This document shows positions 41,005 through 48,055 of a stretch of DNA of 48,055 nucleotides, one piece after another. Origin of the DNA: Thermodesulfobacteriota bacterium (GTDB lineage: Bacteria; Desulfobacterota; Desulfomonilia; UBA1062); NCBI GenBank assembly GCA_025454155.1, contig JALOOZ010000007.1, positions 1 to 48,055 on the forward strand, in the 5' to 3' direction. The translations under genes and the position numbers were made by a program. The notes beneath the pieces are model-generated. The model was not told the origin of the DNA. It did no database searches and saw only the letters and a program-made list of their open reading frames with translations. The stretch's first letter is position 1; the number at the start of each line of letters is the position of its first letter.

Positions 41005-44000
41005 CTACTTCTTCTCGCCGCCCATGAACCGCAGAGAATCGTCGAAGAGCTTTCCGGGAAGCTTCAGCGATCTCAGGAGAGATGAAGCAACCGTGCCGGA
41101 CAATGTTTCAACGGGCGCTACCCTGACCTTCGGATCATCCAGGGTTCCTCCGACATTCATGCTGATGACGATGAATTTTCCGTTATCCCCCGTAAGCACC
41201 CAGCCAACCAGAGGTATCATGCTGATGGTCTTGTCCACGGTCTCCAGGGGTTGCACGCCGATGACGGCATCGATCTTCCTGGTGTCCATGAAATACTTGC
41301 CGACCGCCGAAATCTGGATTGAATTGCTGTCGAGCAGGAAGTCGTCGTAGCTGATTGTGTTGTCCCTGATCGTGAACGTGCAGTTGATGCGGTTGTAGGT
41401 GAAGTGCCTGCTCAGGAATTCCGTATCCTGATGCTGGTAGATCTTGTAGACGTTCAGCAGGGAGAAGATCTGGGAGACGAGAGCATACTTCCTTATCTCT
41501 CCGTCTGTTGCGTTGATGGTAAGGTTGCCGTTGAAGGTGTCAGAACTGCCCCAGACGCGGCCTTCGAGATCCAGCGCGCCATCGATGCCAGGGGTGCGGT
41601 TCGACGCCTTGAGTATCTTCCTGAGATCCGAATCCCGCAGTGAAACCACCAGGTCGAAGGAAGTTTTTCCCTCCAGCGAAAGACTCGCAGTCCCCTTCAC
41701 CGTACCCGAAACTGTTTCCATGACTATGTGGTCCAGCTTCAGCTCCCCTGCCTCCAGGGCGGCCTCGGCCGTGGCGTTCTCCACTGGCAGCCCGTAGATG
41801 ACACACTGAACAAGGCGGAGCCTGGCATCGGCCCGGAGATCCTTGATGCCCCCGAGCTTCCTGTCTTTCCCATCCATGGTCATGCCCTCAACAGTGATCA
41901 TCCCTTTGAAGTGGGGCTGCTCACCAATGGTGAGTTCACCGCTTAGGGTGGACCGGACATCTCCTATTCTGACCTTCAGGGCATTCATCGCGATCAGGGA
42001 CGGTCTGACGACCAGATCTCCATTCATGGTCATCACGTCATCGGACAAGGGCAGCGCAGCATCCTGCAGGGAGATGATTCCGGAAGCGGATACCTTGTCG
42101 CCCCAGGAGAGAGAGAGGTTGCCGTCCGCGGCGCCGCTCAAGGCTTTCGTGGCCGTCGGGCTCTGTATGGTCATGTCCTTCAGGTCCACCCTGCCGGAAA
42201 GTTCCGCCGAACCGTCGCCCCCCCTAATGTCAGCCTTCCCCTCCAGCCTGCTCGAGGTGGTGCGGATCACCAGTGAGCCGAAAGATATGGATGAGGGGCT
42301 CCCCAGCCTCGCCGTGAATTCTCCCTGTGCAGTAACTGCCTTTGCCCTGTAACTCTGATCGCCTCTTTCAAGGGCCATCCCCGGGGCGTTCAGCTCCATG
42401 GTGCCACTGAGGACATGGCCTCTGCCCTTGCCCGAAATCTTCAGAAAGGCGTCTTCAAGGGTGAACTTCCCCAGAGGGGGCAGACGGTCGGCGAGGAGGG
42501 TGAACGTGGAGATGCTTTCACCAAACGGAGCCATGATGCTCGCGTTCAGTCTCCTGATGCGGGTGTTGTCAACCGACCCGCTGAGGGCTATGACCTGCGG
42601 CTTTGAAAAGCCCTCTGAGTGATAGGTTCCGGACACGTTCGTCATCGCGTGCCTTTTCCATTGGAATGAACACCCGTCAAGCCGGAGATCTCCTTGGAGC
42701 ATCAACCGGTTCTTGAGCTCCTCGTCATAGACCGTCCTTACCCGTCCCTTGATATGGCCCGCCTTCACCCTGGATACAGGCTCCAGGAGTCTGAGGACTT
42801 CCCCGGGAACCATGGCGGCCCGCCAGACCCGCAAGAAATCAGGTGCAGGCATGTCCACGTCGACATCAACACCCACTCGCATAAGGGGCTTCATCGCTCG
42901 AGGGAACACGATATCCACCCGGGTGAGGCGGGAACTGCCCATCATGCCTGTCAAATTCATGAACCGGATATCTCCCGTGCCATACATGACCTGTCCGGTA
43001 ATGCCCGTAAGGCGCTCGGGTACATGCCCTGCACCGAAGCTCTGGCCCTTCAGTTCCTGGACCACATGGAGGTTGTCCAGAAGATCAACGCCCGAGATGA
43101 AACCCTTGAGGGGGCCATGGTATTGCGCAGTGGAGAACCGGGATCTTCCGCTCCTTATCTGTTGAGAGAGGAGTGTCCTGAGCCATCCGGGGAACTTCTC
43201 CAACGGGAGGAGGGATACGACCTCCTCATAGTCGAACTCCCTGGAGGACAACTCCAGATTGAGCCTGGTGTTCTGCCACGATGCCATATCAGTGAACCCG
43301 CTGATATCCGCTCTTCCCGAGACATCGAGAAACGGGGTCTTCAAGACGATGTCGTTGATCCTCATGGTGTTTCTCTCACCGGTGAGGGATGCGGACGCAC
43401 TCAGTCTGTCGATGGTGCCTTGCACCCAGGGGTAGCTCAAACCCTTGACCTGGAGCGAGAAAGATCCCGACTGACCGTCTCTCGTGTCCTCAACGGAGAT
43501 ATTCGCATGGGCAGTTCCCTTGAGCCTTCCATCCAATTGGTCGAGCTGGATGGCATAGGCATCAAAAGTGAGCTTTCCCGGTCTCTCCAGATCGGTCTCC
43601 AAAAGCACCCTGCCCCCGAGGGTACGGGCCCTGAGGTTTGCCCAGTCACTGGTGATGCGGCCGCTCACATCCGCCAGCGAGATATCCTCGCCCCGGTAAA
43701 TGAGCTTCAGCGAACCTTTCCAGATCACTATCGCGGGCCTTTTACCCTCGCTGTCACGTGCCTTGAGGTTCTTCAAGTTGTCGAGATCCACCGTCCCGGT
43801 CGGCATGATAAGCCGCACCTTCCTGACGCCAACATCCCCGAAGATGATAAGCCGCACCTTCCTGACGCCAACATCCCCGAAGAAGAGCTTCCACAGGGAA
43901 AGATACGCCGTAATACTCCTTATATGGAGGGTTATGACGCCGGGCTGGTCGATGTCCACCTTCGACAGGATGACCCGTGGACCGCTTTTCCATTCGAATC

Positions 44001-44175
44001 TCGCCTTCTCTATGGTAACGGGCACGCCGAGATTCTTCTGCAGCTGGTTCTGGACTGTTGCTGTCACCTTCTCGGGGGACTTGGAGACGAGGTACAAGAG
44101 GGAAATGGACCCTCCCGCCACGAAGGCGATGACGACAAGCAGGGTAAGTATGAGTACTTTGAAGGACTTCTTCAT
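41005..44175 (-). CDS. Large AsmA-like/DUF3971-type inner-membrane-anchored protein
   Basis: 1056 aa, N-terminal TM FKVLILTLLVVIAFVAGGSISLLYLVS, long beta-rich repeats, C-terminal VIGVQPLETVDKTISMIPLVGWVLTGDNGKFIVISMNVGGTLDDPKVRVAPVET. Confidence 0.8.
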   Translation of the reverse strand: MKKSFKVLILTLLVVIAFVAGGSISLLYLVSKSPEKVTATVQNQLQKNLGVPVTIEKARFEWKSGPRVILSKVDIDQPGVITLHIRSITAYLSLWKLFFGDVGVRKVRLIIFGDVGVRKVRLIMPTGTVDLDNLKNLKARDSEGKRPAIVIWKGSLKLIYRGEDISLADVSGRITSDWANLRARTLGGRVLLETDLERPGKLTFDAYAIQLDQLDGRLKGTAHANISVEDTRDGQSGSFSLQVKGLSYPWVQGTIDRLSASASLTGERNTMRINDIVLKTPFLDVSGRADISGFTDMASWQNTRLNLELSSREFDYEEVVSLLPLEKFPGWLRTLLSQQIRSGRSRFSTAQYHGPLKGFISGVDLLDNLHVVQELKGQSFGAGHVPERLTGITGQVMYGTGDIRFMNLTGMMGSSRLTRVDIVFPRAMKPLMRVGVDVDVDMPAPDFLRVWRAAMVPGEVLRLLEPVSRVKAGHIKGRVRTVYDEELKNRLMLQGDLRLDGCSFQWKRHAMTNVSGTYHSEGFSKPQVIALSGSVDNTRIRRLNASIMAPFGESISTFTLLADRLPPLGKFTLEDAFLKISGKGRGHVLSGTMELNAPGMALERGDQSYRAKAVTAQGEFTARLGSPSSISFGSLVIRTTSSRLEGKADIRGGDGSAELSGRVDLKDMTIQSPTATKALSGAADGNLSLSWGDKVSASGIISLQDAALPLSDDVMTMNGDLVVRPSLIAMNALKVRIGDVRSTLSGELTIGEQPHFKGMITVEGMTMDGKDRKLGGIKDLRADARLRLVQCVIYGLPVENATAEAALEAGELKLDHIVMETVSGTVKGTASLSLEGKTSFDLVVSLRDSDLRKILKASNRTPGIDGALDLEGRVWGSSDTFNGNLTINATDGEIRKYALVSQIFSLLNVYKIYQHQDTEFLSRHFTYNRINCTFTIRDNTISYDDFLLDSNSIQISAVGKYFMDTRKIDAVIGVQPLETVDKTISMIPLVGWVLTGDNGKFIVISMNVGGTLDDPKVRVAPVETLSGTVASSLLRSLKLPGKLFDDSLRFMGGEKK
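43805..43882. repeat. Perfect 2 x 39-bp tandem duplication inside the AsmA-like gene
   Basis: ATGATAAGCCGCACCTTCCTGACGCCAACATCCCCGAAG at 43805-43843 and 43844-43882, identical; in-frame (13 aa). Confidence 0.98.
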
Positions 44176-44257
44176 GGGGTTGTCTCTCCCATTAATACAC
44201 AGCAGCTTCGAATTGCAAGCGTTCTCGATGGGAACCCGCAGCTTGAGAGTCCAATCC

Positions 44258-44286
44258 TTGACGGGTTTTCATGAAAATGTTACACT
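44258..44286 (+). promoter_or_regulatory. sigma70-like promoter of serS
   Basis: TTGACG-N17-TACACT; -10 box ends 6 nt before ATG 44293. Confidence 0.75.
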
Positions 44287-44292
44287 CAGTGC

Positions 44293-45564
44293 ATGTTAGA
44301 CGTTAAATTCATAAGACAAAATGCGGACTTAGTGAAGACATCGCTGAAGAACAGAGGGGCATCCATCGGACTCGACCCGCTCATGGAAAAGGACCATGAA
44401 CGCAGGACTCTCATCCAGAAGGCCGAGGAGCTCAAGGCAGCGCGAAACCAGTTTTCCATGAAGATCGCCAAGGCGAAGGGCCAGGGTGGAGACCTGGAAC
44501 AGGAAAAGGCGGAGATGCGCCGCATCTCCGATGAGATCAAGGACCTCGATACCCGGATCCGGGATGTGGAGACCGCCATGGAAACCATGGCCATGGAGAT
44601 CCCCAACATCCCCCACGAGAGCGTTCCCGTGGGCTCCGATCCGAACGACAACCAGGTGGTGCGGAGCTGGGGGGAGAAGCCGCACTTCGACTTTACCCCC
44701 AGGGACCACTGGGAGGTGGGCGAGAATCTGGGCATACTCGACTTCAAGCGCGCCGCCAAGATCACCGGGGCACGCTTCACCGTGAGCTGGGGGCTCGGCT
44801 CCCGCCTGGAGCGTGCGCTGATCAATTTCATGCTCGACGTGCATACCGGCGAGCACGGCTGCACCGAGGTATGGACTCCGTTCATGACCAACCGCGACAG
44901 CATGACCGCCACGGGCCAGCTCCCCAAGTTCGAGGAAGAGCTGTTCCGGACCGACGACTTCTTCCTCGTCCCCACAGCCGAGGTCCCGGTGACCAACCTC
45001 TACCGGGACGAGACCCTGGCCGAGGAAGACCTGCCCATCAAGCTGGTCGCCTATACCCCGTGCTTCCGGAGGGAGGCCGGTTCCTACGGCAAGGACACCC
45101 GGGGCCTCATCAGGCAGCACCAGTTCAACAAGGTGGAGCTGGTGCGGTTCGCCCACCCCGAGCGCTCCTTCACCGACCTGGAGGAGTTGACCTCGGAGGC
45201 CGAGGCCATCCTGAAGAAGCTGGGCCTGCACTACCGCGTGGTGGTGCTCTGCACCGGCGATCTTGGATTCTCCTCGGCAAAGACCTATGACCTCGAGGTG
45301 TGGATGCCGGCCCAGGGCGTGTTCCGGGAGATCTCTTCCTGCAGTAATTTCGTCGACTTCCAGTCCCGGAGGGGGCAGATCCGCTTCAAGCCGAAGCAGG
45401 GCAAGAAGACCGAGCTCTGCCATACGCTCAACGGAAGCGGCCTGGCCGTGGGAAGGACCGTGGCCGCCATCCTGGAGAACTACCAGCAGGCCGACGGCAC
45501 CGTGCGGGTCCCCGAGGCCCTCAGGCCCTACATGGGTGTTGACCTCATCGGCCCCATGCGCTAA
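44293..45564 (+). CDS. serS: Seryl-tRNA synthetase
   Basis: [87 protein letters not shown]. Confidence 0.99.
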   Translation: MLDVKFIRQNADLVKTSLKNRGASIGLDPLMEKDHERRTLIQKAEELKAARNQFSMKIAKAKGQGGDLEQEKAEMRRISDEIKDLDTRIRDVETAMETMAMEIPNIPHESVPVGSDPNDNQVVRSWGEKPHFDFTPRDHWEVGENLGILDFKRAAKITGARFTVSWGLGSRLERALINFMLDVHTGEHGCTEVWTPFMTNRDSMTATGQLPKFEEELFRTDDFFLVPTAEVPVTNLYRDETLAEEDLPIKLVAYTPCFRREAGSYGKDTRGLIRQHQFNKVELVRFAHPERSFTDLEELTSEAEAILKKLGLHYRVVVLCTGDLGFSSAKTYDLEVWMPAQGVFREISSCSNFVDFQSRRGQIRFKPKQGKKTELCHTLNGSGLAVGRTVAAILENYQQADGTVRVPEALRPYMGVDLIGPMR

Positions 45565-45578
45565 GGAGATTGCCGTCC

Positions 45579-45666
45579 GGAGGGATGGCCGAGTGGCTTA
45601 AGGCGTCGGTCTTGAAAACCGATGTACCGTCAGGTACCGTGGGTTCGACTCCCACTCCCTCCGCCA
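45579..45666 (+). tRNA. tRNA-Ser (anticodon TGA), CCA encoded
   Basis: GGAGGGATGGCCGAGTGGCTTAAGGCGTCGGTCTTGAAAACCGATGTACCGTCAGGTACCGTGGGTTCGACTCCCACTCCCTCCGCCA; long variable arm, loop CTTGAAA. Confidence 0.98.
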
Positions 45667-45694
45667 TTGAAACATCTCTTTGAGCAAAGATGAA

Positions 45695-46486
45695 CTACTC
45701 CTCCCCTGCCGGCTCGAATTCCAGGACACCGCTGTCCGCCTTGAAAAAGATGGAGAGGCGGCCATCCCTGAGCATGCATGAGGATGCCTCCTGAAGGGCG
45801 CTGGTATACTGGTCGAACAGGGAGTTCGCCGGGCAGATCATGCGCGTATAGGCGAGCTTCCTCATGATCAGGGCATTGCCGGCCATCAGGTAGGTCCCCA
45901 TGCCGCGGTTGCAGTCGGCAAGCACGGTCACCGTCCCGTCCGCCGATAGGACCAGTGCATACTTCGATGGGTCTTCGGGTGCAAGGGCAGTGCTGTCTGG
46001 ATACCGGATCTGCAGGAGCCTCCAGACAGGCCTGGAAACGGATGGGTTCCGCAAGAGGCGCAGACCCTCTTCACCCCAGACGTCGCGGTCGAACTTCAAC
46101 GCGGTGAGGCCTTCGCCGTCCACCACGAACGTCATGACTACGGGCTTCTCATAGGCCCGATCCTGCCGTCCGGTCAGCGCCACCCTCACGGTGCCGCCGA
46201 GGCGGTAATCCCAGGTGCCTGTCTCCACGACGGCCGGTGTTTCGTCCATGAAGTCCGTGAGCATCTCGGCCCGCCTGTCCCGTGCGAGCCTCAGCCGTAT
46301 CATGCGGCCGGGGCTGTCGGCAGCCGGCAGCCTGGCGCCGTAGGATCCATAGGTTCCCTCCGGTATGACCGGAGAGACCTTGTCCTCGTCTTCGGCCGTG
46401 AACCAGGAGGCGCACCCCGCACTTGTCAGGACGAGAAAGGCCACCACGAGCACGGTCCACTTCCTGTGTCCAACCGGATCCATCAT
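45695..46486 (-). CDS. META-domain lipoprotein
   Basis: Lipobox LTSAGCAS; C-terminal YALVLSADGTVTVLADCNRGMGTYLMAGNALIMRKLAYTRMICP...FDQYTSALQEASSCMLRDGRLSIFF resembles META domain. Confidence 0.75.
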   Translation of the reverse strand: MMDPVGHRKWTVLVVAFLVLTSAGCASWFTAEDEDKVSPVIPEGTYGSYGARLPAADSPGRMIRLRLARDRRAEMLTDFMDETPAVVETGTWDYRLGGTVRVALTGRQDRAYEKPVVMTFVVDGEGLTALKFDRDVWGEEGLRLLRNPSVSRPVWRLLQIRYPDSTALAPEDPSKYALVLSADGTVTVLADCNRGMGTYLMAGNALIMRKLAYTRMICPANSLFDQYTSALQEASSCMLRDGRLSIFFKADSGVLEFEPAGEE

Positions 46487-47871
46487 TCCTCCATACTCTT
46501 CACCTGTGGATAGGTGTCCTCCCCTGATGGGATCTGCCTTTCAGGCCGGTACGACCGAAGCATCAGGGTGAAATCGCCCTCGGGCGCCTTCAGCCAGTTC
46601 GGTCCCCTGTCTGCCCCGGGGGGGTCTTTCCGGATGAAGATCTCAATGGCACCGTCAGGGCTGGCCTGAAGACGGTCCCCGCTGCCGAGAGATGCGTTCT
46701 GGCCGCGCTCCGGATTCCGGGGGGCCTCCGCATCCCGGACAGACAGAGCCCAGCAGGCCTGGTTCAGCGGCAGCCGGTCCTTTTCCATACGCAGTACATA
46801 TCTTTCGTTTCCATTCAGACCTCTTCCCTGAGCATCCACCCTGCAGAAAGCCAGGGGCGCATCCTGCGCAAAGGGTTCTCCCAGGGCGTAATACGCAGTC
46901 GCTGCGCGCCTGAGATAGTCCGCCCCAGGGGTTACCGGAGATGATACGACGACCCAGCCGTCTCTCAGCGGAAAACCCTCTCCCGTATAGTGTCTGATAT
47001 CGTCCATGCCCTTATTCATGCCCTGTTCAATGGCCTTCCTAGCCGCCGGGCCCAGGCCGGAGGTATCGAAAAAACCGGTCCGTGCGTCGATGCCGATTCG
47101 TGTCATGCGGCCAAGGAGTGCGGCATCACCGGCTGGTGGAGGGGTGCGTTTCATGAAGAGCGCGAGCCTGCCGAAAAAAGCCTGCATGTCCATGAGGAGC
47201 ACCTGCCTCAGGGGTGACATCGGCATGGGGACGTCTGCCGCCGCTTCATGCGGGGCCTCCCGCTTGCCCCTGCTGAAACGGGAAAGCGTGGTCAGGCAGT
47301 ACCGGCCCATGAAGGTCTTCAACGCCTCTTGGTCCCGGGGCCCTTGATACAGGATCCTGCCGAAGATCCAGGCACCTCTGGTGGGGGATCTCATCCCGTT
47401 CACCCCCTGGGGAAGGCTGCCCTTCCAGCCTGGACCCGTCAGGGCAGTGCACAGCTCAGATGTCCCGGGTGCCGGGAGGGCATGAGTGTAAGCGTCTATC
47501 ACTTTGAAGAAAACCTTGCTTCCCGGCCCGTCAGGGCGGCAGAAGACCACGGGCTCCTTGGCCAGGTCCACATAGGCGGCGATACTGATGACGGACGGTC
47601 CGGCCTCGATGGGACCACTCTCCCCTGTACGATCCGGGAGAGGGGAATACATCATCTGATTCGCACCACCCAGGGAGCGCATCCGGGTCTGCCGTTCGGT
47701 TTCGAGGAGGATGGGGGCAAATCCGTAGACAAAGGCCTCTTGGGCCACGATCGCTGCCTCCTCGGCAGTGATGCCAGGGGCCGCCTGGACCGGTTGGATG
47801 AGGAGGCAAGGAATGAGGAGCGCAGCATATGCGAGGATAACAGCAGGCTTCATTCCCTTTCTCCTTTTCAC
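46483..47871 (-). CDS. DUF1254/DUF1214 domain protein, exported
   Basis: Signal peptide; EEAAIVAQEAFVYGFAPILLETERQTRMRSLGGANQMMYSP; C-terminal GNERYVLRMEKDRLPLNQACWALSVRDAEA ... ASPDGAIEIFIRKDPPGADRGPNWLKAPEGDFTLMLRSYRPE. Confidence 0.85.
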   Translation of the reverse strand: MKRRKGMKPAVILAYAALLIPCLLIQPVQAAPGITAEEAAIVAQEAFVYGFAPILLETERQTRMRSLGGANQMMYSPLPDRTGESGPIEAGPSVISIAAYVDLAKEPVVFCRPDGPGSKVFFKVIDAYTHALPAPGTSELCTALTGPGWKGSLPQGVNGMRSPTRGAWIFGRILYQGPRDQEALKTFMGRYCLTTLSRFSRGKREAPHEAAADVPMPMSPLRQVLLMDMQAFFGRLALFMKRTPPPAGDAALLGRMTRIGIDARTGFFDTSGLGPAARKAIEQGMNKGMDDIRHYTGEGFPLRDGWVVVSSPVTPGADYLRRAATAYYALGEPFAQDAPLAFCRVDAQGRGLNGNERYVLRMEKDRLPLNQACWALSVRDAEAPRNPERGQNASLGSGDRLQASPDGAIEIFIRKDPPGADRGPNWLKAPEGDFTLMLRSYRPERQIPSGEDTYPQVKSMEE

Positions 47872-48055
47872 GGCGGTTCACCCGACACGATTCTGCCCCT
47901 ATTAGTGCTTACAATCCATGGTGGAGTCAAGCACAGGATACTCACTCAGAAAAACCATAAGAGGGCTTGACTCCCCCCCGCCAAGTGTTGTTAAGATGTG
48001 GCGTTCACGGTGCCTCCGGCCTTCAGTGCGCACGGATGCACCTGTATGCGGTGGA

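Noticed and set aside
42694-44274. 526-aa plus-strand ORF opposite the AsmA-like gene
   Set aside because: Antisense shadow of a long GC-rich gene; low-complexity composition; it contains the same 39-bp repeat because it overlaps it.

Overview
This window reads as ordinary chromosome from a GC-rich, flagellated Gram-negative bacterium. Gene content suggests a Desulfobacterota/deltaproteobacterium, but that assignment is inference. It is densely packed. The main blocks are: acyl-CoA ligase genes; a GNAT gene and a nitrilase-family gene; tRNA-Arg(ACG); an F1Fo ATP synthase operon encoding b', b, delta, alpha, gamma, beta and epsilon (no a or c subunit here); a DUF4911-like/CvpA block; lpxC with an NtrY/NtrX-like two-component pair; two B12-type radical SAM proteins flanking radC; rmuC; a long minus-strand flagellar/chemotaxis operon (flhB-flhA-flhF-flhG-fliA-cheY-FliL-like-HEAT-HDOD-cheR-receiver); ftsEX-envC-ctpA-YibQ-like; a NusG/RfaH-like gene plus hflX; a large AsmA-like gene; serS followed by tRNA-Ser(TGA); and a META-domain lipoprotein/DUF1254 pair. 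I see no CRISPR array, prophage, transposase or obvious new multi-gene defence system. The most interesting signals are at the gene-expression scale: (1) hflX has no ATG/GTG/TTG start, but an ideal Shine-Dalgarno (SD) precedes an ATC at exactly the expected N-terminus; (2) flhA has a frameshift near its 3' end, and the conserved C-terminus is still readable in another frame; (3) serS and lpxC have sigma70-like promoters so close to the ATG that their mRNAs would be leaderless or nearly so; (4) the DUF4911-like gene has a near-perfect SD 21 nt from its ATG, with an intervening hairpin that would restore normal spacing; (5) the AsmA-like gene carries a perfect in-frame 39-bp tandem duplication. 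All calls come from reading sequence and motifs; no database searches were run.
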